The notes under the pieces: generated by a model
Told to the model about the DNA's origin: nothing
What the model saw: the letters and a program-made list of their open reading frames with translations, nothing else
The model's database searches: none
Position numbers and translations under genes: made by a program
NCBI GenBank assembly: GCA_964649675.1
Contig: CAZYPX010000068.1
Location: 1-9,975, forward strand
Length of the DNA stretch: 9,975 bases
Direction: 5' to 3'
Source: CAZVCG01 sp964649675
Lineage (GTDB): Bacteria; Pseudomonadota; Alphaproteobacteria; UBA9219
Part shown: one piece after another, positions 1-6,242 of the stretch
Position numbering within the stretch: the stretch's first letter is position 1
Layout of the letters: every line of letters starts with the position of its first letter

Positions 1-1
1 A

Positions 2-82
2 CTGATGCACGGCATCCCCGACGAGATTATCGCCGACGCCGACGTCCGCCGCGTCTATCTGGGCAAAGAATTCAGGATGTGA
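2..82 (+). CDS. lptB: LPS export ABC transporter ATP-binding protein LptB, C-terminal end only
   Basis: Only the last 26 codons are present; the gene enters from the left edge. The tail contains HGIPDEIIADADVRRVYLG and ends in EFRM. This matches the conserved LptB ending, where the last helix is followed by a VRRVYLG-type motif and a short tail. LptB is the cytoplasmic ATPase dimer of the LptB2FG complex that extracts lipopolysaccharide from the inner membrane and pushes it along the Lpt bridge. The ABC signature motifs lie outside the window. Finding rpoN directly downstream is the classical order in proteobacteria and supports the call. The short length seen is the main uncertainty. Confidence 0.85.
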   Translation: MMHGIPDEIIADADVRRVYLGKEFRM

Positions 83-91
83 TTTCGTTTA

Positions 92-125
92 TTCTGTCGC
101 CTCAGACTTGACAGAAAGGTTTTTT
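92..125 (+). terminator. Possible weak rho-independent terminator after lptB
   Basis: A 7-bp perfect inverted repeat (TTCTGTC at 92-98, GACAGAA at 110-116) has an 11-nt loop and is followed by AGG and six T (120-125). It lies 9 bases past the lptB stop and about 50 bases before rpoN. The stem is AT-containing and the T-run is offset by 3 bases, so termination would be partial at best. A TTGACA hexamer (108-113) overlaps the right arm and could be a -35 box for rpoN, but no convincing -10 follows at 16-18 bp. Confidence 0.35.
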
Positions 126-174
126 AGCCCGATGTCTTTTCAAGACTCTTCCTTAACATTCGTTTTTCAGGTTT

Positions 175-1680
175 ATGCACCTCTCCCAACGCCTTGATGT
201 CCGGCAAACGCAAAGCCTCGTCATGACGCCCCAACTGCGTCAGGCCATCCAGCTTTTGCAAATGTCCAATCAGGAAGCGAGCGACTACGTCGCGGGCGAG
301 ATCGAGAAAAACCCCCTTCTTGAACGCGCCGACGACGCCAACGCAAGCGGCGAAAGCCTTAAACAGCTTGTGCCGAGCGAGCCGGAATCCATCGCCATCG
401 GCCCGCCCGTCGTCGTCGGTTCGGGGCCTTCGACGGCTTTGGCCCCCGGAACCGTTTCGTCCGCCGCGCCCACAGCCGAGAGCGTTTGGGATCACGTCGG
501 ACCGACGTCCGCGTCTTACGGCGAGCCCGCCGGCTCAGGACGCGGCGGATCGTTCGACGGCGAGGACGACGATTACGCCGCGCTCAACGTGCCCGCAGGC
601 ACAAGCCTGCGCGAGCACCTCCTCGCGCAAATCCACGTCGATTTCGCTGATCCGCCGGAACGTATGGTGGCGGCGTCTCTTATCGACCTTTTAGACGAGT
701 CCGGCTATCTCCCCCCCGATCTCGCCTTGGCACGGGCGCAACTGGGCGTCTCGCCGGACGTTTTCGAAAGCGTGATCGCGCGCTTGCAGCTGTGCGACCC
801 TCCCGGAATCTTCGCCCGCTCACTCAAGGAATGCCTCGCCATCCAGCTCCGCGAGAAAAACCGCCTTGATCCCGCGATGCAGGCCTTGCTCGACCATCTG
901 GATCTTGTCGCCAAGCGCGAACACAAGTCCCTGATGAAGCTGTGCGGTGTGGACACCGATGATCTTGCCGACATGATCGGTGAAATCCGCCTGCTCAACC
1001 CCAAGCCCGCCACGGCCTACGGAACCGACGCCGCGCCGCCCGTCACGCCCGACGTGATGCTGTTTCCTCTGCCGGGAGGCGGATGGCGCGTCGAGTTGAA
1101 CGCCGCCAACCTTCCCCGCGTGCTGGCCAACGAAAACTATTACATGCAAGTGCGCGGATCGGCCCGCAACAAAGAGGATAAGGATTACATCAGCGATCGG
1201 TGGCGACAAGCCAACTGGCTGGTCAAGGCTTTGCATCAGCGCGCCACAACGATACTCAAGGTGGCCGCTGAAATCGTGCGCCAGCAAGACCGCTTTTTCG
1301 TCTTCGGCGTCCAGCATCTGCGCCCTCTCGTTCTGCGCGACATAGCCGAAGCGGTGGAGATGCACGAATCGACTGTCAGTCGCGTGACCCAAAACAAATA
1401 CATTGCGACGCCGCGCGGCCTTTTCGAGCTGAAATACTTTTTTACGAACGCGCTCGCCACCACGGGCGGTGAAGAAAGCGTCTCGACGCTGGCCGTGCGC
1501 GAACGCATCCGCGAATTCGTAAACAACGAACGGCCAAATGCGATCCTGTCCGACGACAAGCTTGCCTCCCTGTTGCGGCTTGAGGGTATCGACATCGCCC
1601 GCCGCACCGTGGCCAAATACCGCGAGGCCATGAGCATACCCCACTCGTCGCAAAGACGGCGGGACAAAAAAACCCTTTAA
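175..1680 (+). CDS. rpoN: RNA polymerase sigma-54 factor RpoN
   Basis: This 501-residue protein is the alternative sigma factor that directs RNA polymerase to -24/-12 promoters and needs AAA+ enhancer-binding activators to open them. The N-terminal region I (about 1-50) is glutamine- and leucine-rich, with the family-typical stretch SLVMTPQLRQAIQLLQMSN. An acidic, Gly/Ser/Pro-rich region II linker follows (about 50-135), then the core-binding domain. A helix-turn-helix lies near residues 387-423. The RpoN box ARRTVAKYRE at 475-484 is a perfect match to the family signature that reads the -24 element. The ATG at 175 is chosen because the protein begins exactly where homologues do (MHLSQRLDVRQTQ); only a weak CAGG precedes it. 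The gene follows lptB and precedes hpf and ptsN, the standard rpoN locus. Length is normal and all domains are intact. Confidence 0.98.
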   Translation: MHLSQRLDVRQTQSLVMTPQLRQAIQLLQMSNQEASDYVAGEIEKNPLLERADDANASGESLKQLVPSEPESIAIGPPVVVGSGPSTALAPGTVSSAAPTAESVWDHVGPTSASYGEPAGSGRGGSFDGEDDDYAALNVPAGTSLREHLLAQIHVDFADPPERMVAASLIDLLDESGYLPPDLALARAQLGVSPDVFESVIARLQLCDPPGIFARSLKECLAIQLREKNRLDPAMQALLDHLDLVAKREHKSLMKLCGVDTDDLADMIGEIRLLNPKPATAYGTDAAPPVTPDVMLFPLPGGGWRVELNAANLPRVLANENYYMQVRGSARNKEDKDYISDRWRQANWLVKALHQRATTILKVAAEIVRQQDRFFVFGVQHLRPLVLRDIAEAVEMHESTVSRVTQNKYIATPRGLFELKYFFTNALATTGGEESVSTLAVRERIREFVNNERPNAILSDDKLASLLRLEGIDIARRTVAKYREAMSIPHSSQRRRDKKTL

Positions 1681-1708
1681 TACCCGTCCAAACAGCAAGC
1701 GGCGGAAC

Positions 1709-1759
1709 AGGCTTTTTGGTTTACGCCAATAAGTTTTTTGAAAAATCAAGCCTTTTTTT
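1709..1759 (+). terminator. Possible rho-independent terminator after rpoN
   Basis: AGGCTT (1709-1714) can pair with AAGCCT (1748-1753) and can be extended by T/A pairs across a 2-nt bulge. Seven T (1753-1759) follow directly. It starts 29 bases after the rpoN stop. The loop is large and the stem short, so this is only a candidate. It fits with hpf having its own promoter downstream. Confidence 0.35.
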
Positions 1760-1788
1760 GCTTAAAGCGATTATTTTTCGCCGCCAGC

Positions 1789-1816
1789 TTGACTCTGTAG
1801 CCGCTTTGTCTATCTT
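1789..1816 (+). promoter_or_regulatory. Candidate sigma-70-type promoter for hpf-ptsN
   Basis: TTGACT (1789-1794) is separated by 16 bp from TATCTT (1811-1816), giving 5/6 and 4/6 matches to the housekeeping consensus. Transcription from here would give a leader of about 140 nt before hpf. The location after a possible rpoN terminator is sensible. The call rests on hexamer matching only. Confidence 0.4.
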
Positions 1817-1825
1817 TCAGTCCGC

Positions 1826-1854
1826 CTCCCCTGCAGGGGGGCTTTCGGGGGCTT
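1826..1854 (+). promoter_or_regulatory. Hairpin and G-tracts in the hpf leader
   Basis: The perfect 12-bp palindrome CCCCTGCAGGGG (1828-1839) extends by one U-G and one C-G pair to a 6-bp stem with a TGCA loop (1826-1841). GGGGGCTT occurs twice with a 10-bp period (1837-1844 and 1847-1854), so the C-tract could pair with either G-tract. It sits just inside the predicted hpf transcript. No T-tract follows, so this is not a terminator. A regulatory role is inference. Confidence 0.35.
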
Positions 1855-1883
1855 CAGCGTCGCCCGCCTCTGAAAAAAGGTTT

Positions 1884-1931
1884 ATGCGGTGCCTAATAAC
1901 GACTATACGCACCCGATTGACTGGAACTTAG
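1884..1931 (+). CDS. Possible 15-residue upstream leader peptide of hpf
   Basis: An ATG at 1884 opens a 15-codon reading frame (MRCLITTIRTRLTGT) that stops at 1931, 30 bases before the hpf start. AAAAAAGG sits 3 bases upstream, a purine-rich but closely spaced ribosome-binding candidate. Five of the fifteen residues are threonine. A short uORF could arise by chance in a leader of this length, and I know no described hpf leader peptide. Treat it as speculative. Confidence 0.15.
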   Translation: MRCLITTIRTRLTGT

Positions 1932-1961
1932 AAAGCGTAACAACTTTATTTTGGGAATCCC

Positions 1962-2555
1962 ATGCAACTTTCCGTCAAAGGCAAGCAAATCGATGTCGGC
2001 GACTCCTTGCGCCAGCACGTCGAGACCCGTCTGACCGGCATCGTCGGCAAATATTTCGGCGGCTCCCTCGACGCCAGCGTGACCTTCTCGCGGGAGGCGC
2101 ACCTTTTCCGCGCCGACATCACGGTTCATGCGGGACGCAACATCCTGCTGCAGAGCAACGCCTCCGCCAACGAGCCCTACCCGGCTTTCGACATGGCTGC
2201 CGACCGCATCGCTAAACGGCTCAACCGCTATAAGGAGAGACTGCGCAAACATCATCAGGAATCCTCCGTCGAAGAGGCCGTGATGGCACCTTCGTTCGTT
2301 TTGAACGCCGAGGACGATTCCGGCGATACGGCCAACGACAATCCCATCGTCGTCGCCGAAATGACAACACCCATCGAAACGCTGACCGTCGGCGAAGCCG
2401 TTATGCGCCTTGACCTTGGCGACATGCCGGCGCTCATGTTCCGCAGCCGCGCCAACGGAACGCTGAACATGATCTATCGTAGGCCCGACGGAAATATCGG
2501 CTGGGTCGATCCTTCGCAAAGTCTGGCCGCCGCGCCGACGAAAGCGCGCGGGTGA
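1962..2555 (+). CDS. hpf: Ribosome hibernation-promoting factor, long form
   Basis: This 197-residue protein dimerises 70S ribosomes into inactive 100S particles during stationary phase or stress. The N-terminal ribosome-binding domain (about 1-100) starts MQLSVKGKQIDVGDSLR and carries the basic helix DRIAKRLNRYKERLRKH (81-97). An acidic linker (about 101-128) joins it to the C-terminal dimerisation domain (about 128-186), with IVVAEMTTPIETLTVGEAV and the signature YRRPDGNIGWVDP. Having both domains distinguishes it from the short HPF/YfiA of gammaproteobacteria, and the size is normal for long HPF. A GGGA (1953-1956) lies a few bases before the ATG. The stop nearly abuts ptsN, so the two are probably co-transcribed. 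Confidence 0.96.
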   Translation: MQLSVKGKQIDVGDSLRQHVETRLTGIVGKYFGGSLDASVTFSREAHLFRADITVHAGRNILLQSNASANEPYPAFDMAADRIAKRLNRYKERLRKHHQESSVEEAVMAPSFVLNAEDDSGDTANDNPIVVAEMTTPIETLTVGEAVMRLDLGDMPALMFRSRANGTLNMIYRRPDGNIGWVDPSQSLAAAPTKARG

Positions 2556-2560
2556 AACCC

Positions 2561-3037
2561 ATGGCCCGCGTCGTCATGATGCGCGAGTTGCTGGGGCCGA
2601 ACACGGTCCTCGCAAGGCTTGAATCTTCCAACAAAAAGCAGGCGCTCCACGATTTGGCGCACCATGCAGCAAGCGTTCTTGGCATGGAAGCGCATGGCGT
2701 TTTTGATGTCCTGTGGGCGCGCGAGCGTCTCGGCACGACGGGCGTGGGACATGGCATCGCCATACCTCACGGGCGTCTGGAGAGCCTTACAAAAGTTTGC
2801 GGCTTTTTCGCGCGGCTGGCCAATCCGGTTCCTTTCGAATCCGTCGACGGACGCGACGTTGATCTGGTGTTTCTTCTTTTGGCGCCCCAGTCCGCAGGAG
2901 CCGACCACCTTCACGCTCTGGCCACGGTTTCAAGGCTGTTGCGCGACCCGCGCCTATGCGAAGACATCCGCAAAGCCAAGGACGCCCAAGATATCGAACG
3001 TATTTTGACAACAGCCGCAGCGGCCCAAGCGGCCTGA
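2561..3037 (+). CDS. ptsN: PTS-Ntr EIIA component PtsN (EIIA-Ntr)
   Basis: This 158-residue PTS EIIA type-2 domain protein is the last phosphoacceptor of the regulatory nitrogen PTS (EI-Ntr, NPr, EIIA-Ntr), which regulates potassium, phosphate and carbon/nitrogen responses and does not transport sugar. The active-site motif GVGHGIAIPHGRL is intact, with phospho-histidine at residue 70 in this numbering. KKQALHDLAHHAA and the C-terminal RDPRLCEDIRKAKD helix fit the fold. The start is uncertain: GTG 2552 would overlap the hpf stop by 4 bases (GTGA), ATG 2561 has GGGTG 6 bases upstream, and ATG 2579 gives the shortest form beginning MRELLGPNTV. I chose ATG 2561. The gene follows hpf directly, as in other rpoN loci, but no rapZ or HPr gene follows; instead a convergent kinase begins 11 bp past the stop. 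Confidence 0.95.
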   Translation: MARVVMMRELLGPNTVLARLESSNKKQALHDLAHHAASVLGMEAHGVFDVLWARERLGTTGVGHGIAIPHGRLESLTKVCGFFARLANPVPFESVDGRDVDLVFLLLAPQSAGADHLHALATVSRLLRDPRLCEDIRKAKDAQDIERILTTAAAAQAA

Positions 3038-3048
3038 ATTCACAGAAT

Positions 3049-4092
3049 CTAGCGCATCACCGGCAACGCGGCCGCCCTTCGGACATGGCGACCCAAAAGA
3101 TTCCTATGATCGGCCGTGGGACGAGCCGTAATATGGGGCCGCGCGCCTCTTTCCTGTAAAATGGCGACGGCGTTTTGCGTTGCCAATTCCATGCTTTTCT
3201 TCAGAGGCATCCCTCGCGCCAACCCCACAAGAAGGCCCGCAAGATACTGGTCTCCTGCACCGACCGCGTTTTTTATCTTGGCGGCCTTGCGCGTCGGCAC
3301 GTGAACAAGTCCTTCGCCTGTATGGGCGTACGAACCGTCCGCCTCGAGCGTCGTAATCACCAGCTGCCGACCGTCAACAGGTATAGGCTGAATGTTCTTG
3401 AACTCCTTCATCTCTTCACGCGAACAAAGGATGATGTCGGCCAACGGAGCAATCACGTCTTTCGCCAGATCCTGATGAAGCCACCAGGAACTTATGTCGT
3501 GAAGCGTGAACACGCTCTTGCATCCTTGCGTCCGCGCCTTTTTGACGGCCTCAACGATATCGTTGCGGAAAGGCGAGTCGCGCAGGCTATGGGTTTCCAC
3601 GACAAAATAGCCGATTTTGGAGAAGTCCGTTTTGGCGAAATCTCTTGCCGAGAAATTGTCGGAACAGCCAGGATCGTAGGCCATATAGGTTTTTTCGTCC
3701 GGCTCCTGCACGATGATGCAAAGAGCGGGGGCGTAGAGGGAATGTTCGACACCCGACTCCGGCTTGCACAAAAGATCGATTCCGCGCGCTTTCATATCGC
3801 GGGCGAACACCTTGCCGTATCTATCGCGCAGAAACTTGCCGAAAAATCCCGCCTTGCCGCCCAAGGAAGCGACCCCCGCCATCGTATTGGCGACGGATCC
3901 GCCGGGAATATATTCAACGCCGCTAGCCGAAGCTTCACGCAATATGTCCTGAAGCCTTGCAGTCGACACCCTAAGGCCATTACCGGAAAGAAGGCCGAAC
4001 CTTTCGGCAAAACCTTTGGGGACGGAACAAAAAACGTCCACATAGGAGCGGCCAAGCCCCACGACATCATATGTTTTAGAACGAAAAAACAT
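3049..4092 (-). CDS. PfkB-family carbohydrate/nucleoside kinase, adenosine kinase-like
   Basis: This 347-residue ribokinase-fold enzyme transfers phosphate from ATP to a sugar or nucleoside hydroxyl. The first PfkB signature is clear: PGGSVANTMAGVASLGGKAG (63-82), then GKFLRDRYGKVF. The second signature is NAVGAGDQYLAG (275-286); GAGD gives the anion hole and catalytic base Asp281. The canonical form is D-T-x-G-A-G-D, so the Asp-Thr pair is replaced by Asn-Ala. The C-terminal QNAVAILQERGARPH (306-320) matches the nucleotide-binding end. Overall it resembles the adenosine kinase-like PfkB proteins common in alphaproteobacteria, but the substrate cannot be read from sequence. The tail after 320 is basic. 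The ATG at 4092 begins MFFRSKTYDVVGLGRSYVDV, the expected first strand. It is convergent with ptsN and follows the ydbH operon on the same strand, with its own candidate promoter. Confidence 0.9.
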   Translation of the reverse strand: MFFRSKTYDVVGLGRSYVDVFCSVPKGFAERFGLLSGNGLRVSTARLQDILREASASGVEYIPGGSVANTMAGVASLGGKAGFFGKFLRDRYGKVFARDMKARGIDLLCKPESGVEHSLYAPALCIIVQEPDEKTYMAYDPGCSDNFSARDFAKTDFSKIGYFVVETHSLRDSPFRNDIVEAVKKARTQGCKSVFTLHDISSWWLHQDLAKDVIAPLADIILCSREEMKEFKNIQPIPVDGRQLVITTLEADGSYAHTGEGLVHVPTRKAAKIKNAVGAGDQYLAGLLVGLARGMPLKKSMELATQNAVAILQERGARPHITARPTADHRNLLGRHVRRAAALPVMR

Positions 4093-4170
4093 CGCTTGCG
4101 TCCGTAATCCGAGCGGACAAGCTAGCCCATAAAGATTAAAACATCGTGTTTACGCACGGCGCGGCGGCCT

Positions 4171-4199
4171 AAAATATACGCTTTTCGGGTATTTGCCAA
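4171..4199 (-). promoter_or_regulatory. Candidate sigma-70-type promoter for the PfkB kinase
   Basis: Read on the minus strand, TTGGCA (complement of 4194-4199) is followed after 17 bp by TATTTT (complement of 4171-4176). An overlapping TATATT lies at 4173-4178. Both hexamers match the consensus at 4 or more of 6 positions with ideal spacing. It lies between the ydbL stop and the kinase start, leaving a leader of roughly 70 nt. No terminator of good quality separates ydbL from it, so read-through is also possible. Confidence 0.45.
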
Positions 4200-4215
4200 A
4201 AAAAGCCGGTCAGCC

Positions 4216-4542
4216 TTACTTTCTTTTCCAGCCGCCGTCCGCCGCCTGATACATGCTCCCCGCCGGAAGCTTGGCAGCGATTTCCTGCGCCGCAAGCCTC
4301 GCGACAACGTCAACGGGCTGCCCATTCTGAGTCGAAATGCGGCCATACTCCTGACGGCGTTTGGCGTTGATCTCCACAGCCAGAGCCTGCGCTTGGGGAG
4401 AGGCTTTGAGAACCTCAACGTACCCGTCAGCCCTTTCGCCTAAAACGCCGCCGGTTCTGGCCTGCTGCAAATCAAGAGCGAACGCGGCTCCCGACAGGAG
4501 CAAGGTTAGGCACGATGCGGCCAAAAAAGCGCGAAAATTCAT
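4216..4542 (-). CDS. ydbL: YdbL-family periplasmic protein (DUF1318)
   Basis: This 108-residue exported protein has an N-terminal signal peptide (MNFRAFLAASCLTLLLSGAAFA) with probable cleavage after residue 22. The mature part begins LDLQQARTGGVLGERADGY and ends in MYQAADGGWKRK, the pattern of E. coli YdbL (LTLDEART...GKW.RK). YdbL accompanies the YdbH-YnbE bridge and is proposed to act as a periplasmic chaperone that keeps YnbE from multimerising. A strong Shine-Dalgarno, GGGAGG (complement of 4548-4553), lies 5 bases before the ATG, unusually good for this window. The ynbE stop is only 12 bases upstream, so it is the last gene of the ydbH-ynbE-ydbL operon. Family assignment is firm from the sequence and the gene order. 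Confidence 0.92.
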   Translation of the reverse strand: MNFRAFLAASCLTLLLSGAAFALDLQQARTGGVLGERADGYVEVLKASPQAQALAVEINAKRRQEYGRISTQNGQPVDVVARLAAQEIAAKLPAGSMYQAADGGWKRK

Positions 4543-4554
4543 GTAAACCTCCCT

Positions 4555-4740
4555 TTAGAAAATATCCGGATTTTTGGCCATCGCCTGCTGCACATCCCTT
4601 TGGATCTCGATTTTGATGCGCTGTTCGATGTTGACGTTCAGGTTGATCTCGATCGGCTTGTCAGGCGCCTGCACCTGCACCGTGGGGGTGCAAGCCCCGA
4701 GAAACAACGTAGCCACTAGCGCGGCGTTAAGGATTCGCAT
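4555..4740 (-). CDS. ynbE: YnbE-family outer-membrane lipoprotein
   Basis: This 61-residue lipoprotein has a signal peptide ending in the lipobox LGAC, with acylated Cys17. The mature chain reads TPTVQVQAPDKPIEINLNV, then alternating residues NIEQRIKIEIQ, and ends in NPDIF. It closely follows E. coli YnbE (GCTPRIEV.AP..PI.INMNVKIEHEI, ending SDLF). Known role: YnbE is anchored in the outer membrane, stacks by beta-strand augmentation and joins the C-terminus of YdbH to complete an intermembrane bridge for phospholipid transport. ATG 4740 is preferred over TTG 4749, since the protein then begins with a normal signal (MRILNAALVATLFLGAC). It overlaps the end of ydbH by 14 bp, implying translational coupling. 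No lysosomal-type or other alternative function is suggested. Confidence 0.93.
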   Translation of the reverse strand: MRILNAALVATLFLGACTPTVQVQAPDKPIEINLNVNIEQRIKIEIQRDVQQAMAKNPDIF

Positions 4741-6103
4741 GAGTCCCAAGCTCCAAAAATTTTTCAGGATCGATAAAAGGCAAAAGGTTCTGCTTAACGA
4801 GATTTAGCACATCTCCCGTCAAACGCACATTGATTTTCACGGGACGATCCTTATGCGTTTGTGGATTCTTGCCCTCGAGGTTCAAGGCGATAACCGTAGG
4901 CGCCTTTTGCCCGCCATTCACGTCAAGCGACAAAACCGAATAATGAAAATCGCGAAGCACGTCGCGAAGCAATGCCACATGTTCGTTATCCCCGGGAATG
5001 ATATCGGATTCCACGGAGAGGATGCCCGGCGTGTCCGCGCGCAAAAGGCCCGTGCGCACGGTTATCTCCCCGTTCTGGCCGATGATGATCGGCAAGGAGC
5101 CCGAAATCGTGCCCGTGGCCATGGCCTTGCCGCCCGTCATTTGCTGCATGAGCTTCGACGCCGAAACGCGCTCAAGGTTGAGCGTAAGCCTGTGCGGAGC
5201 ATTTCGGCCCCATAAAATTGTCACGTCGCGCATCGTGAGTTTTCCCTCATTCCAAGGGATTTCTCCTTGCACGATTTTCAATTCGTTGTTTTCGGGCGTG
5301 GCATTCCATATCTTGGCTCGAAAGGAGATTTTATATGTTTTATCCGCGTTATGCAGAACTCCACCGATCTCTAAAAACTCGGGCCGAACCATAAGGGGCC
5401 CCGAGCCCTGCAAAAGCGGCACGTCTACGCCGGAGCCTTGAAGGCGGATGCCGTTTGCTTGCCATGCGCCTTTCCACTGCCGCGCACCGGCATCCAGCGT
5501 TGTTTCCATCCGAACATCTTTCGCCGAAACCTCTATGTTGGCCGCTTTGTAAAATATGTCGTTGGCTTTTGCCGTCAACGTGGGAGTCGCAAAAACTTCA
5601 TAGGCAACATCAAGAGGCAATTCCACACGCCAGTCATCGGATGCAAAGCGAAACAAACTTTCCTTAAGGTTAAGCCGGTCGAAGGGAATGGCGACAACGT
5701 CGACGGGCCAAAGCCAAGGGACGGCTCCTTCGCTCGAGGAAGGAACCGCGCTTTCACCCGAAAAAGACCACGCTGCTCCCGTCTTGTGCGCTTCCATCAC
5801 GAGGCCCTGCAACGTTGCTTCCCCCAACCGCCCTTCGCGAAAGGCCGCGAGAGGGCGAGCGATCGTCAAACGCCCCAAAGCCAAAGGCCGTTCGTTTCCG
5901 ATGGACACGTCTTCGACGACGAGTTGCGCGAGCCCGACTCTCGCCAGCCTCAAACGCACGCTTTGGAAACCCTGCTTTTCCAGCTGCGCGACCAGTTGGC
6001 TCTCAAGCCAAGTTTTCCATGGCAAAGACCACGCCGCGAGCGCAACGAGTCCGGCGACAATAAAAATAAATGCCACCATGCTGCGGACGAAATAACGTTT
6101 CAT
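4727..6103 (-). CDS. ydbH: YdbH-family AsmA-like intermembrane lipid-transport bridge protein, short form
   Basis: This 458-residue protein has an N-terminal membrane anchor (about 7-28, VAFIFIVAGLVALAAW) followed by a large periplasmic beta-rich region typical of AsmA-like repeating-beta-groove proteins. The C-terminus, DRPVKINVRLTGDVLNLVKQ followed by NLLPF, resembles the YdbH end that docks onto YnbE. ydbH, ynbE and ydbL follow in the same order as in E. coli, which makes the identification strong even though AsmA-like sequences diverge quickly. In E. coli, YdbH works redundantly with TamB and YhdP to supply phospholipids to the outer membrane. E. coli YdbH is about 880 residues, so this copy is roughly half length. 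ATG 6103 is preferred over TTG 6124: AAAGG lies 7 bases upstream. No frameshift or in-frame stop is apparent. Confidence 0.85.
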   Translation of the reverse strand: MKRYFVRSMVAFIFIVAGLVALAAWSLPWKTWLESQLVAQLEKQGFQSVRLRLARVGLAQLVVEDVSIGNERPLALGRLTIARPLAAFREGRLGEATLQGLVMEAHKTGAAWSFSGESAVPSSSEGAVPWLWPVDVVAIPFDRLNLKESLFRFASDDWRVELPLDVAYEVFATPTLTAKANDIFYKAANIEVSAKDVRMETTLDAGARQWKGAWQANGIRLQGSGVDVPLLQGSGPLMVRPEFLEIGGVLHNADKTYKISFRAKIWNATPENNELKIVQGEIPWNEGKLTMRDVTILWGRNAPHRLTLNLERVSASKLMQQMTGGKAMATGTISGSLPIIIGQNGEITVRTGLLRADTPGILSVESDIIPGDNEHVALLRDVLRDFHYSVLSLDVNGGQKAPTVIALNLEGKNPQTHKDRPVKINVRLTGDVLNLVKQNLLPFIDPEKFLELGTHANP

Positions 6104-6242
6104 CTCCTTGCCTTTCCTAGACAAGATGGACGCGAAAAATGGCCAATCTAAGGCTTGCGCCCGGCGCTGTTTTCAGAGTCGTCTGCTTAGACCAGCGCGC
6201 AAGCGTTATATATTCATGCCCGCAGAGAAAAGCCGAGGCGCC

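Noticed and set aside
820..1749. 309-codon minus-strand frame opposite rpoN
   Set aside because: It is antisense to a certain gene with an intact RpoN box; long antisense frames are expected in GC-biased coding sequence, and the translation has no recognisable domain.
1681..1961. Sigma-54 (-24/-12) promoter in front of hpf
   Set aside because: I looked for TGGC-N9/10-TTGC-type elements given the adjacent rpoN and found none with the invariant GG and GC dinucleotides at the right spacing.
3175..4107. 310-codon + strand frame opposite the PfkB kinase
   Set aside because: The minus strand carries both PfkB signatures in one frame; the + frame is Arg/His/Leu-rich shadow sequence.
5438..6151. 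237-codon + strand frame opposite ydbH
   Set aside because: Shadow of ydbH: the minus-strand product has a membrane anchor, the expected C-terminus and overlaps ynbE in the canonical order.
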